DNA of 64,000 bases. Source: SAR202-VII-2 sp965263165 (GTDB lineage: Bacteria; Chloroflexota; Dehalococcoidia; Lucifugimonadales; SAR202-VII-2). The notes beneath the pieces were generated by a model. The model was not told the origin of the DNA, searched no databases, and saw only the letters and a program-made list of their open reading frames with translations. Shown here one piece after another: positions 44,545 to 53,443 of the stretch; the stretch's first letter is position 1, and each line of letters opens with the position of its first letter. Made by a program: the position numbers and the translations under genes. The stretch spans positions 1,860,001 to 1,924,000 of the forward strand of contig OZ253584.1 of assembly GCA_965263165.1 (NCBI GenBank). Reading direction: 5' to 3'.

Positions 44545-44961
44545 CTACAGGGGCCTGAAACACAACGGCGGGCCCGAGCCGCCGCCATGCTCCCGCTCAG
44601 GAGAGAACACCGCGGTCAAGGGCGCGCCGATCTTCCCGGGGGCGGCCTCGGTTTCAATGCCAACGAGTTCCGCCAATATCCTGGGTCCCTCCTCCAGCTC
44701 AACGACGGCAATCAGGCGCGGTTCGCCGTTCAGGGTTGCCGATGCCGGGTGGGTGGCCATGATGCTGTACAGGACGCCGCGTCCGCTCGCCTCTGCCCAT
44801 GTCGAAGCGTTGGCGCCGCAGGCCGCGCAGGTCTCCCTGGGCGGGAAGTGCCAAGTGGTACATACGGTGCAGCGAGGAATGAGCAGCCTGTTCTGGAGTT
44901 GCGCTTCCCAGAACAATCGAAGGTCGAGAGCGGCGCCGGCGTGTGATGTGCGTGTGGGCAC
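44545..44961 (-). CDS. DUF35/Zn-ribbon OB-fold protein
   Basis: About 138 residues with an N-terminal rubredoxin-like zinc ribbon (CTVC and CAAC) followed by an OB-fold domain (GVLYSIMATHP, LIAVVELEEGPRIL). DUF35 proteins usually pair with thiolases or acyl-CoA-active enzymes. Here no thiolase is next to it, only the dehydrogenase operon and an MFS gene. The start is uncertain: a GTG at 44961 follows a G-rich stretch, and a TTG at 44982 is possible. Confidence 0.75.
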   Translation of the reverse strand: MPTRTSHAGAALDLRLFWEAQLQNRLLIPRCTVCTTWHFPPRETCAACGANASTWAEASGRGVLYSIMATHPASATLNGEPRLIAVVELEEGPRILAELVGIETEAAPGKIGAPLTAVFSPEREHGGGSGPPLCFRPL

Positions 44962-45143
44962 AGAAGGCCCCACAGGGAACAATGTCCCATGCAGAATAAG
45001 GCGTCCTTTGCAGAATAAGGCTCGGCAGGGCGCCAGTCAAGGCGGCGCGACCCAACCAGCCAACCCCCAAGAACCGGACGCCAACAGTCCAACGGCCTGC
45101 AATCCAACGCGGCCCAGTGACGCAGAGCAGCCAACCTCCATGC

Positions 45144-46364
45144 TCACGGTTCGGAGGGGCGGCTCTTGACCAACGTTTCCTTCGCCACCATCCAGAGCAG
45201 CAGTCCCGGCGCCAGGATGAAGGGCGCAAAGATGAGGAAGGCCATCCCGGCGCCATAGGCGTTGGCAATGATCCCTCCAAAGAGTGGGCCGCTGATGCCG
45301 CCCATCTCCCCGATGACTCGGCGCAGGGCCTGGAAGCGCGCCCTGGCGTGCTCCGGAACCACGTCGAAGGTTGACGTTGCTACGGAGCCCAGGGATAGGC
45401 CGTTCGCCATGCCCAGCACCGAAGCTATGATGGCGAGCTCCAGCATGGAGTCGATAAATGGTATGGCGATAAAGGCCAGCGCCGGGATGATGGTGCTGGG
45501 AACCGTGGCCCACTTCCTGCCAATCTTGTCGGTGATGAAGCCAGCGGGGATGATCATCGCGAACACGAAGATGGTGGAGATGCCGAAGATGCTGCCCACC
45601 TGCACGGGGGAGAAGCCAAGCTCGCTGCCCATGTACAGGGGCAGCATGCTCTGCAGGGCCAGCCGGTAGAGCATCATGGCGAAGGTGGCGACAACAAGGG
45701 CGACGTAGGTGGGCCGCAACTGGCGCTCGATCTCGCTGAGGCGTCCGAATTGGAAGGGCGAGGACTTGACCTTCGACGGAATGGGCGCCCGCGCTTCCGA
45801 ATGGCGGGAGAGCACAGAGCTGAAGAACACGGCTGCGGCCAGGGCCGCATACACAAGGAAGACGGTGCGTAGGTCGATGGCTTCGAGGATGAACCCGCCG
45901 GCCACCGGCCCCAGGCTCATTCCCGCCGACGTAACGCCCATGAAGCCGCTCATGACGCGGCCCCTCTGGGAGGGTTTCACCAGGTTGATGCCCGTAACCT
46001 CCCGGGCCAACATCCACAAGCTGTCTCCCATGCCCACCACGAACTGGGCGGCCAGGATGACCCAGAAGACAGGCGTGATGGCGATGGCCCCAACGCCCAC
46101 CGCCACCATCAACGGTCCCACCAGCATGGCCACGCGCGAACCCAGCCGGTCGATCATCATCCCAGCGGGAACCAGGGAGGCGACGCGGCCGATGGCGTAG
46201 GCGGTAACAACCTGGGCTGCGAGTCCGACGGAGACGTCGAATTCGGAGGCGATGACGGGGATGGCGGGAATGACCATGCCCTGGCCGAAGCTCATGACCA
46301 GGGACGGCACATAGAGGTTGGCGAGGCCGCGGGACGTGGGTGAAGTGAGGGACCTGAGCCTCAT
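45144..46364 (-). CDS. MFS transporter
   Basis: A 406-residue major facilitator with about 12 hydrophobic helices. Loop 2-3 motif AGMMIDRLGSRVAML and loop 8-9 motif AGFITDKIGRKWATV are present, and the central loop lies near residues 185-215. General resemblance is to drug/metabolite exporters; the substrate is unknown. It lies between lipA and the DUF35 gene on the same strand, so cotranscription with lipA is possible. Confidence 0.85.
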   Translation of the reverse strand: MRLRSLTSPTSRGLANLYVPSLVMSFGQGMVIPAIPVIASEFDVSVGLAAQVVTAYAIGRVASLVPAGMMIDRLGSRVAMLVGPLMVAVGVGAIAITPVFWVILAAQFVVGMGDSLWMLAREVTGINLVKPSQRGRVMSGFMGVTSAGMSLGPVAGGFILEAIDLRTVFLVYAALAAAVFFSSVLSRHSEARAPIPSKVKSSPFQFGRLSEIERQLRPTYVALVVATFAMMLYRLALQSMLPLYMGSELGFSPVQVGSIFGISTIFVFAMIIPAGFITDKIGRKWATVPSTIIPALAFIAIPFIDSMLELAIIASVLGMANGLSLGSVATSTFDVVPEHARARFQALRRVIGEMGGISGPLFGGIIANAYGAGMAFLIFAPFILAPGLLLWMVAKETLVKSRPSEP

Positions 46365-46478
46365 GCCAGGCGTTCCTCGATCCGGGTGTTGGTCCTCAGA
46401 GGGCTCATCGGAGAGGCGTCAGGGGTTCGCGGTGCGGCCGGCCCTCTGCTCTCATGGTCTTTTCCGGCGGACACCGGG

Positions 46479-47351
46479 CTAGGGGACAGGGACCCTTCGA
46501 GCGGCGTCGGCCTGCTCGTCCGCGTGGTAGGAGGAGCGGACAAGGGGGCCGGAGGCGACGTGCCTGAATCCCCGCCGCATCCCCTCCTCCCGCAGAGCCT
46601 CGAATTCCGCCGGCGCGTAGTGCCTGGCCAGGGGCGCATGCTTGGCGGACGGGCGCAGGTACTGCCCTATGGTCAGCAGTTCCACGCCGACGGACCGAAG
46701 GTCGTCCATCGTTTCGAGTATCTCGCGCCACTCCTCGCCGAGGCCTACCATCATGCCGGACTTGGTGGGAATGTCAGGGGCCAACTCGCTGGCCTGGCGC
46801 AGCACCTCCAACGAGGCGTCATAGTCGCCCCTGGCCCTCACCTGCGGGAACACGCGGCGGACGGTCTCGATGTTGTGGTTCAGCACGGCTGGGCGGGCGT
46901 TCAGCACGGACTGCAATGCAGTGTCCTGGTAGTCGGGGATCAGCACCTCCACCCGGCAATCGGGGAGCCGCCGCCGCACCTGGCGGACGCACTCCGCGAA
47001 GACGGAAGCCCCGCCGTCCGGCAGGTCGTCCCGGTTGACCGAGGTGATGACGCAGTATCGAAGCCCCAGCCGCTCGGCTGTTCGAGCGAGCCTCCCGGGC
47101 TCTGCGAGGTCCAACCCCACCGGCTTTCCGGAGGTCACGGCGCAATAGCGGCAGGCCCTGGTGCAGATGTCGCCGAGTACCATGAAGGTGGCGCTGCGGC
47201 GTTCCCAGCACTCGCCGATGTTGGGGCAGTGGGCCTCTTCGCAAACCGTGTGAAGCTCCGCGCCGCGCAGGAGACGGCGCACCTCCTGGTACACGGGGCC
47301 GCCGGGCATGGGGACCTTGATCCATTCTGGATGGCGCCGCTCGACCGCCAA
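46479..47351 (-). CDS. lipA: Lipoyl synthase
   Basis: Radical SAM enzyme of 290 residues that inserts two sulfurs into octanoyl groups on lipoyl domains. The auxiliary 4Fe-4S cluster motif is C37-x4-C42-x5-C48 (VCEEAHCPNIGEC), and the radical SAM cluster is C63-x3-C67-x2-C70 (CTRACRYC). The C-terminal region carries RSSYHADE with the Ser ligand of the auxiliary cluster. TTG start at 47351 with GGGAG at 6 nt. It supplies the cofactor needed by the nearby E2. LipB or LplA is not in the window. Confidence 0.95.
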   Translation of the reverse strand: MAVERRHPEWIKVPMPGGPVYQEVRRLLRGAELHTVCEEAHCPNIGECWERRSATFMVLGDICTRACRYCAVTSGKPVGLDLAEPGRLARTAERLGLRYCVITSVNRDDLPDGGASVFAECVRQVRRRLPDCRVEVLIPDYQDTALQSVLNARPAVLNHNIETVRRVFPQVRARGDYDASLEVLRQASELAPDIPTKSGMMVGLGEEWREILETMDDLRSVGVELLTIGQYLRPSAKHAPLARHYAPAEFEALREEGMRRGFRHVASGPLVRSSYHADEQADAARRVPVP

Positions 47352-47510
47352 GGGGTGCTCCCGGAGTCAGGATGGAGTAAAGCCATGATAGCACAGGCCC
47401 GGCCCCTTCCCTTTCCCGGAAGGCGCGGAGGAGAAGGTGCTCTACCTGCCAAGCCTGGTGGACGCCGGTGCCCAGCGACCGGGCCGGTGGGAGTAGCATT
47501 GGGGTTCGTG

Positions 47511-47516
47511 TATAGT
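47511..47516 (+). promoter_or_regulatory. Candidate -10 box upstream of the RlmD-Maf fusion
   Basis: TATAGT lies 24 nt before the ATG at 47541, in the divergent gap with lipA. No convincing -35 box is seen. Confidence 0.35.
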
Positions 47517-47540
47517 GAACTTGGAGGCGTCTCAGCTACG

Positions 47541-49379
47541 ATGGCCACGGCAACACAGGTAATCAAGGGTCAGACGGTCACGGTGCGCTTTACCGGCTGG
47601 GGCCGCCTTGGGGAGGTCCTTGCGGAGGTTGAGGGGAAGCCGCTCTTCACCTTCGGCGGCATCGCCGGTGAAGAGGCCGTGGTGGAGATCACAGGCGTCC
47701 ACCGGAGATACCTGGTGGGCCGCGTGTCGCAGGTCCTGGCCCCATCGCCGCACCGCGTCTCCGCTCCCTGCGCTTATGCGGGACCCTGCACAGGATGCCA
47801 GTGGCAGCACATCGACTACGGCCACCAGCTCGAGCTGAAGCGCTTGGCCGTTGAGGACGCCCTGAGCCGCGTCGGTGGTCTCGAGGGAGTTGCGGTCAAC
47901 GAGACCCTCCCCAGCCCCTCGCCGTGGGGATATCGCAATCACGCCCGATTCACCGTGGACCGGCGGGGCCGCTTGGGCTACGTCAACCGGGAGAGCCGGG
48001 CATTCGTGGAAGTCGACCACTGTATGTTGATGCACCCATGGATCAATGGCGCCCTGCGCAGTCTCCAGGGTAGGGTCGGCGAGACCACCCAGGTCGCCAT
48101 TCGCTATGGAGTGAACACAGGGCGCTACCTTGTCCAACCGACGCTCAAGAACGAGGTCGTCTCTCTGGAGACCGGACAGAGCCACTACGCGGAGCGGATG
48201 CTCGGACGGGAGTTCAGCATCGCTTCCCCGTCCTTCTTCCAGGTCAACACCCACCAGGCGGAGCGGATGGTTGAATTGGTCCGGGAGGCGCTCCAACTCA
48301 CCGGTGACGAGATCCTGGTGGACGCGTACGCGGGGGTTGGCTGTTTTGCCGCACTGCTGGCGCCCCACGTCCGAGAGGCCATCGCCATCGAGGAGTCGGC
48401 GCAGGCGGTAAAGGACGGCCGCGGCAATGCGGCCGGTCTGGACAACATCCGGTTCGTACAGGGAAAGACCGAGGAGGTCCTTGGGGACATGGACCCGCCC
48501 GACGCCGTCATCCTGGACCCTCCGCGGACAGGGTGCCGCGAGGATGTCCTGGCGGCGCTGTGCGACCTGGCGCCCAGCAGGGTCGTCTACGTTTCCTGCG
48601 ACCCGAACACGCTCGCCAGAGACCTCAAGGTGCTGGTGGACGGCCCCTTCGTTATCGACTCCGCGCAGCCGGTGGATATGTTTCCCCAGACCTACCACGT
48701 GGAATGCGTCGTTGCGCTCTCGTTGCGAGAGGCGGCGCGGCCCACCGCCAGGATTGCGCTGGCGTCGCGGTCGCCGCGGCGGCGTCAGATTCTGAAGGAC
48801 CTGGGCATCAGGTTCGCCATCGTGGACCCCGAAATAGACGAGGAGTCCATCAGCGGGGACACTCCGGAGCAGGCCGCCACAGCCCGCGCGCTGGCGAAGG
48901 CCGCGGCCGCGGCCGCGCAGGAATGTGATGCCGTCATCGGCGCCGACACTGTGGTCGTGGATGGGGAAGAGGTCTTGGGGAAGCCGCACAGCCCCTCTGA
49001 GGCGGAGGCGATGCTGCGCCGCCTCAGGGGCAGGACGCACGCGGTCGTCACCGGCGTGGCGGTGGTTGGCCGGGCAAGCGGGCGGACTGCGGTGCGCTCG
49101 CGACAAAGCGTCGTGGCGATGCGGGACTACTCCGATGCTGAGATTCAGCGGTATGTTGGGTCAGGCGGGGCGGTGGGCAAGGCTGGGGCCTATGGCATTC
49201 AGGATCCTGATTTCCACCCCGCGGAAGTCCTGGACGGTTGCTATCTCAACGTCGTGGGACTTCCTCCGTGTACGGTCGTGGAGCTTCTGAGCGAGGTTGG
49301 CGCGCAGGCGGCGCCGAAGGACGCTTGGCGGCCCCCAGACCAGTGTGCATCCTGTCCGCTCGCCGGGAGAAAGGACTAG
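47541..49379 (+). CDS. Fusion: 23S rRNA m5U methyltransferase (RlmD/TrmA family) with Maf-type nucleotide pyrophosphatase
   Basis: A single 612-residue open frame. Residues ~1-398 form a TrmA/RlmD-type enzyme: a TRAM domain, Fe-S Cys in CAYAGPCTGCQWQHI, the SAM motif VDAYAGVGCFAALL, DPPRTGC, and the catalytic Cys in YVSCDPNTLARDL. From ~402 a Maf domain begins at IALASRSPRRRQIL and continues with IGADTVVVDGEEVLGKPHS; Maf proteins hydrolyse non-canonical or modified pyrimidine nucleotides. The tail has DQCASCPL. No stop or ribosome site separates the parts, so the fusion is real unless a sequencing indel joined two genes. Start ATG 47541, with GGAGG 13 nt upstream; divergent from lipA. Confidence 0.88.
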   Translation: MATATQVIKGQTVTVRFTGWGRLGEVLAEVEGKPLFTFGGIAGEEAVVEITGVHRRYLVGRVSQVLAPSPHRVSAPCAYAGPCTGCQWQHIDYGHQLELKRLAVEDALSRVGGLEGVAVNETLPSPSPWGYRNHARFTVDRRGRLGYVNRESRAFVEVDHCMLMHPWINGALRSLQGRVGETTQVAIRYGVNTGRYLVQPTLKNEVVSLETGQSHYAERMLGREFSIASPSFFQVNTHQAERMVELVREALQLTGDEILVDAYAGVGCFAALLAPHVREAIAIEESAQAVKDGRGNAAGLDNIRFVQGKTEEVLGDMDPPDAVILDPPRTGCREDVLAALCDLAPSRVVYVSCDPNTLARDLKVLVDGPFVIDSAQPVDMFPQTYHVECVVALSLREAARPTARIALASRSPRRRQILKDLGIRFAIVDPEIDEESISGDTPEQAATARALAKAAAAAAQECDAVIGADTVVVDGEEVLGKPHSPSEAEAMLRRLRGRTHAVVTGVAVVGRASGRTAVRSRQSVVAMRDYSDAEIQRYVGSGGAVGKAGAYGIQDPDFHPAEVLDGCYLNVVGLPPCTVVELLSEVGAQAAPKDAWRPPDQCASCPLAGRKD

Positions 49380-49381
49380 CC

Positions 49382-49633
49382 GTGGACTTCTTTGGCATAG
49401 GCCCCATGGAGATGATTCTCGTTTTCCTGGTGGCCCTGGTGGTCATGGGGCCGGCCCGGATGATGGAGACGGCGCGGAGCCTGGGCAAGATGCTCCGGCA
49501 GGCGCGCCAGGCCACGCAGGATTTGCCCCAGCTCCTGAACCTGGACGAGCCCCTGGACCAACCCGCAGCAGATGAGAAGCCGCCTCGTCCCAGGGGCGGC
49601 GAGCCTGGTTCGCCGGACGGAACTTCCAGCTAG
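49382..49633 (+). CDS. tatA: Sec-independent translocase subunit TatA/TatB
   Basis: An 83-residue protein with one N-terminal transmembrane helix (MILVFLVALVVMGP), the hinge, an amphipathic helix (ETARSLGKMLRQARQATQ) and a short acidic/proline tail. It builds the Tat translocation pore for folded redox proteins such as Mo and Fe-S enzymes. GTG start with AAAGGA 6 nt upstream. It lies 2 nt after the RlmD-Maf stop and 9 nt before tatC. TatA versus TatB role is not decided by sequence. Confidence 0.9.
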   Translation: MDFFGIGPMEMILVFLVALVVMGPARMMETARSLGKMLRQARQATQDLPQLLNLDEPLDQPAADEKPPRPRGGEPGSPDGTSS

Positions 49634-49642
49634 GCGCCATCA

Positions 49643-50410
49643 ATGGTAGACGAAGCGCGACCGGTCAGCGCCCACATAGGCGAGCTGCGCAAGCGGCTGG
49701 TGCGGGCCGCCATATTCGTCGTGATTGCGACCGTGCTGGCCTTCATTTTTCACGAGCAGCTCCTGCGCTTCTTGATGGGGCCGGCCTCTCAATTCGAGGA
49801 GATACCCGGCGGACAGCCCGTGTTCACCGACATGACGGAAATGATTGGCGTCATCATGAAGGTGTCGTTGTTCACAGGCATAGCCCTGGCGCTCCCCTTC
49901 GTCATCTATGAGATAGTGCAGTTCGCGGCGCCGGGCCTCACGAGGCAGGAGCGTAAATACGTCTACATCCTGCTGCCGGCGGTGCTGGCCTCCTTTGGAG
50001 TGGGAGTGGCCTTCGGATATTACGTCCTTCTACCTCCCGCCATCAGCTTTCTGTTGAACTTCGGCAGCAACATCGCAGTGCCAATGATCCGCATCGGCAG
50101 CTATCTCAATCTGATCGTGACTTTGCTGTTCTGGCTGGGAGTTGCCTTCGAGACGCCAATTGTGATGATGTTCCTTGCCCGCATCGGAGTGGTGACGCCC
50201 CGCTGGCTGGCCTCGAAGAGGCGCATAGCGCTGGTGGGCGCCTTCGTCGCCGGCGCTTTGATCACTCCCACGTTCGACCCCATCAACCAGACATTCGTGG
50301 CAATTCCCCTGTTCGCGTTGTACGAGATCGGCATATGGCTGGCCAAGCTGGGGGCGCGCGCTAGGGGAAGGTCCAGGCCGCAGGGTGTGCCGGAGGCGTC
50401 GCCGAGCTAG
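49643..50410 (+). CDS. tatC: Sec-independent translocase TatC
   Basis: TatC of 255 residues with six hydrophobic segments. The conserved N-terminal HIGELRKRLVRA and the later FAAPGLTRQERKYV loop with FGVGVAFGYYVLLP are typical. It recognises twin-arginine signal peptides. Forms a compact unit with tatA, directly after the RlmD-Maf gene. Confidence 0.94.
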   Translation: MVDEARPVSAHIGELRKRLVRAAIFVVIATVLAFIFHEQLLRFLMGPASQFEEIPGGQPVFTDMTEMIGVIMKVSLFTGIALALPFVIYEIVQFAAPGLTRQERKYVYILLPAVLASFGVGVAFGYYVLLPPAISFLLNFGSNIAVPMIRIGSYLNLIVTLLFWLGVAFETPIVMMFLARIGVVTPRWLASKRRIALVGAFVAGALITPTFDPINQTFVAIPLFALYEIGIWLAKLGARARGRSRPQGVPEASPS

Positions 50411-50531
50411 ACGGAGATTGGATCGCCGGGGGCGCGGAGCGCGCGAGGAGTTTGACATTACGCCGCGATCTCTGTGATCTTTTGCGGCGAGTCCCGAAAG
50501 GGATTGCAGACATGACGTAGGGAGGTGGTGG

Positions 50532-50888
50532 GTGGCCCAGGAAGTGAGCTTGTACTGGTGGAAGCGCTGAGGGACGTGCCGCAAGGCGAGAGAGTTGCTC
50601 TCGCAGGCTGGCGCGGCGATCACCGAACGCGATTTCTTCGCGGAGCCCCTGTCGCGCGACGAGTTGCTGGGACTTCTGGCGGGCAGGCCGGCGCGGGAGG
50701 CCTTCTCCTTCAAGAGCCCGAGTGTGAAGAAGCTGGGGTTGGACCCGGACGCCCTCTCCGAGGAAAAGATGTTGGACCTCATGGCGGAGGAGCCGCGGCT
50801 CCTCCGCCGCCCGGTTGTCGTCATGGGCGGCAACGCGCTTTTCGGGCCCAACCTGAAGACCCTGGCCGAGGCCATTGGCGGCCGGTAG
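50532..50888 (+). CDS. Predicted selenoprotein, ArsC/Spx-family thioredoxin-fold protein with UGTC motif
   Basis: The frame from GTG 50532 reads VAQEVSLYWWKR, then TGA (50568-50570), then GTCRKARELLSQAGAAITER and on to 50888, giving 118 residues with Sec at residue 13. In ArsC/Spx proteins a catalytic Cys (CxxC in Spx, residues 10-13) sits exactly here and is followed by RKA. Total length and the later PVVVMGGNALFGPN region also match the family. GGGAGG lies 6 nt before the GTG. A perfect hairpin follows the TGA. Without Sec decoding the gene would give 12 residues, or an internally started protein lacking the active site. Likely a thiol/selenol oxidoreductase or arsenate-reductase-like enzyme. 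Confidence 0.8.
50568..50604 (+). promoter_or_regulatory. Putative bacterial SECIS element in the ArsC/Spx-like gene
   Basis: After the UGA at 50568-50570, GCGAGAG at 50586-50592 pairs perfectly with 50598-50604 (7 bp) around the 5-nt loop AGUUG. The loop begins 23 nt after the UGA, within the usual range for bacterial SECIS. It has the same R-G-U-K-G form as the loop at 10172-10188. Confidence 0.65.
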
Positions 50889-51104
50889 GCCAACGGAGGT
50901 CTCTCGCTCCGCTGAGGATAGCAATGGGGCGCACGGCTGACGGGCCGGGGCGGGTTGCCACAGGGCGCGGGAAAGATTGGCGCAGGAGCTATGCAGGGGT
51001 CTCCTGTTACAAGAAACGTTTGAGGGTGGAGCGCGCGGGGTTGCAACGTCAGCCCTGATTGAACCTGGGGGTTGGGCAGGGGAGACAGCTCTGCCTGGGG
51101 GACC

Positions 51105-51533
51105 GTGAATATCTTCTTCGACGTTGACTACACAATTCTGGCGATGGACGGCAGCCTGCGTCCTCGGACCCACGAGGTATTCCAGGAGCTGAAGGACAAC
51201 GGCCACGACCTGTACATATGGTCCGGCGTGGGCCTACGGCACTGGGAGGTTAGCGAACACAAGCTGGATCCTTACGTTTCCGGTGTCTTCGTTAAGCCGT
51301 TGGGCGCCTTCGAGACCGGCCTGACGACCCACCGCATACCGGTGGTCCCTGACTTCGTCATCGACGACTACCCAGAGATCGTGCATGCGTTCGGGGGCTT
51401 CCTCGTCAGAGCCTACTACATCCCCAATCTGCTGGACCGAGAGTTGGACAAGGTGCTTGAGGCAATTTTGACCTTCGCCGAGGAGGGACACTCTCCGGAC
51501 CCAGGCTTCCGGGCCAAGCGTCTCCCTTCCTGA
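51105..51533 (+). CDS. HAD-superfamily hydrolase-like protein
   Basis: A 142-residue HAD-fold protein. Motif I is FFDVDYTIL, motif II the Ser in YIWSGVG, and motif IV the acidic pair in DFVIDDYPE. The small size and lack of a clear cap suggest a cap-less phosphatase. GTG at 51105 follows GGGGGA. It overlaps nothing and ends 3 nt before mutL. The 216-nt gap before it holds no supported gene. Confidence 0.72.
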   Translation: MNIFFDVDYTILAMDGSLRPRTHEVFQELKDNGHDLYIWSGVGLRHWEVSEHKLDPYVSGVFVKPLGAFETGLTTHRIPVVPDFVIDDYPEIVHAFGGFLVRAYYIPNLLDRELDKVLEAILTFAEEGHSPDPGFRAKRLPS

Positions 51534-51536
51534 CCA

Positions 51537-53270
51537 ATGCCCATCCGCGTTCTCGATACCCTGGTTGTTGCCAAGATCGCCGCCGGCGAGGTGGTGGAGC
51601 GGCCTGCCTCCGTCATCAAGGAACTCGTGGAGAACTCCCTGGACGCTGGGGCCACCCGTATCGCCATCGACGTGCAGGGCGGCGGTCTGCAGTCGATGCG
51701 CGTGGTCGACAATGGCGTCGGCATTTCGGACACCGAGGCGGCGCTGGCCTTCGAGCGCTACGCCACGAGCAAGCTAACCTCCGCGGACGATCTCGCCACG
51801 ATAACGTCCCTGGGATTTCGCGGCGAGGCGCTGCCCAGCATTGCCGCTGTTTCGCGGGTGTCATTGCTCACGAGGCCCGGTGGCGCAGAGGCCGGGACGC
51901 TGGTGGAGGCGCGGGAGGGCAGGGTGGTTGACCGCAAGTCCCAGGGATGTCCGCCGGGGACCAGCATTGTGGTGCGGCGGCTGTTCCAGAACGTGCCGGC
52001 GCGGCTGAAGTTCCTACGCTCCGAGGCGACGGAGCTGAGCCACATTCAGGACTTGGTGGCCCGCTTTGCCCTGTGCTATCCGGGTGTTGCATTCTCGTTG
52101 GAAGTGGAGGGCCGCAACGCGCTGGCTTCCCCTGGGACAGGCAGCGAGCGGGAAGCGGCCGCCGCCGTCTATGGGGCCGAGGTTGCTGCCGGCCTGGTCG
52201 AGATTCCCACCACTGAGGCGTCCGATGAGGCTTATCGAGTCAGCGGCCTCGTTGGGCCGCCGTCAGTGCACCGGGCCAACCGCAACGCCATCTCCCTGTT
52301 CGTCAACGGGCGCTGGGTGCAGAACCGCAGCCTGACCTTCGCCGTCGTGGAGGCGTACCAGAACCTGCTGCCGGAGCGTCGCAACCCCATCGCCATGCTC
52401 CGAATCGAGGCGCCCCTTGCCGAAGTGGACGTGAACGTCCACCCCACGAAGCGGGAGGTTCGCTTCCGGCGGGAGGGCGACGTTTACGCCGCCCTCCAGA
52501 AGGCCGTTCGCTCGACCCTGGTGGGCGCCGCGCCGGTGGCGGCCTTTGGGACGTCGGCTCAGCGCTTCGCCCCTCGTCAGCCCCTGTCGCCGTGGCGACC
52601 GCCGCCGCGGGCGCCGGTTGGGCAGGGGACGCTTGAGTCGTCGCCGGATGGGGCGTCCGGGGACGGCGATTCGGAGCGGAGGGAGACGCCGCGCAGCATC
52701 CTGCCGGTGCTTCGGGTGGTGGGCCAGATTCAGACCACCTACATTGTGGCTGAGGGGCCCGATGGCATGTACCTCATCGACCAGCACGCCGGCCACGAGC
52801 AGGTGGTCTACGAAAGGGTGCGGGAGCAGGCTGCATCGGGTGTGGCCGAGCGGCAGGGTCTCTTGGAGCCGGCAGTCGTTGAGCTGACGCCGGCGCTGGA
52901 AGCGGCGCTAGCGTCGCAGCGCGAGGCGCTCGAGCGGTACGGATTCGAATTGGAGAGCTTTGGGGAGGGCGCCTGTCTCATCCGGGCGGTTCCCGGCTCC
53001 TTCCGTTCACACCCCGGCCAAGCGCTTGTCGAGGTCCTGGAGGCGGTCTTGGACGGTGACCCTGAGCCTTCCTCCCGCGAGTGGCGGCTGGCGGCCACGG
53101 TGGCCTGCCACAGCGCCGTGCGGGCCGGGGACGCGCTGTCACAGCAAGAGATGTCGGAGTTGGTGCGCTCGCTGGAAACGGCCAAGGAACCCTACAGTTG
53201 CCCCCACGGCCGGCCTATCATCATCCACCTGAGCACGGCGTCGCTGGAGCGGGAGTTCGGGCGGAGGTAG
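51537..53270 (+). CDS. mutL: DNA mismatch repair protein MutL
   Basis: MutL of 577 residues. The GHKL ATPase domain shows IAAGEVVERPASVIKELVEN, DNGVGI and GFRGEALPSIAAVS, followed by the transducer domain with NGRWVQNRSL and VDVNVHPTKREVRF. The C-terminal dimerisation domain contains DQHAGHEQVVYE, which fits the metal-binding endonuclease motif DQHA-x2-E-x4-E, plus ACHSAV and SCPHGRP. A nicking MutL is expected in a lineage without MutH. MutS is not in the window. Confidence 0.95.
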   Translation: MPIRVLDTLVVAKIAAGEVVERPASVIKELVENSLDAGATRIAIDVQGGGLQSMRVVDNGVGISDTEAALAFERYATSKLTSADDLATITSLGFRGEALPSIAAVSRVSLLTRPGGAEAGTLVEAREGRVVDRKSQGCPPGTSIVVRRLFQNVPARLKFLRSEATELSHIQDLVARFALCYPGVAFSLEVEGRNALASPGTGSEREAAAAVYGAEVAAGLVEIPTTEASDEAYRVSGLVGPPSVHRANRNAISLFVNGRWVQNRSLTFAVVEAYQNLLPERRNPIAMLRIEAPLAEVDVNVHPTKREVRFRREGDVYAALQKAVRSTLVGAAPVAAFGTSAQRFAPRQPLSPWRPPPRAPVGQGTLESSPDGASGDGDSERRETPRSILPVLRVVGQIQTTYIVAEGPDGMYLIDQHAGHEQVVYERVREQAASGVAERQGLLEPAVVELTPALEAALASQREALERYGFELESFGEGACLIRAVPGSFRSHPGQALVEVLEAVLDGDPEPSSREWRLAATVACHSAVRAGDALSQQEMSELVRSLETAKEPYSCPHGRPIIIHLSTASLEREFGRR

Positions 53271-53443
53271 GTGATTCGACAGCCCGTATCCCCCGTAACG
53301 TTTGGGTCGCATTGAAGTGGGCGGCCTGCGGACTTGGCCGACGCGGGCGTACAATGCCCCTCAGCAATGGTCTCGCGTCAAGAAGAAGACTAATAGTCCG
53401 ATGAGCGACGGAGCAACCGAGGGCTTTCGCGGCGGAGGGAATT

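Noticed and set aside
46386..47540. Upstream extension of the RlmD-Maf frame across lipA
   Set aside because: The frame is open by chance antisense to lipA, and methyltransferase similarity only begins after ATG 47541.
47532..49106. Minus-strand frame of 524 codons
   Set aside because: Antisense to the RlmD-Maf gene; low-complexity, no domain.
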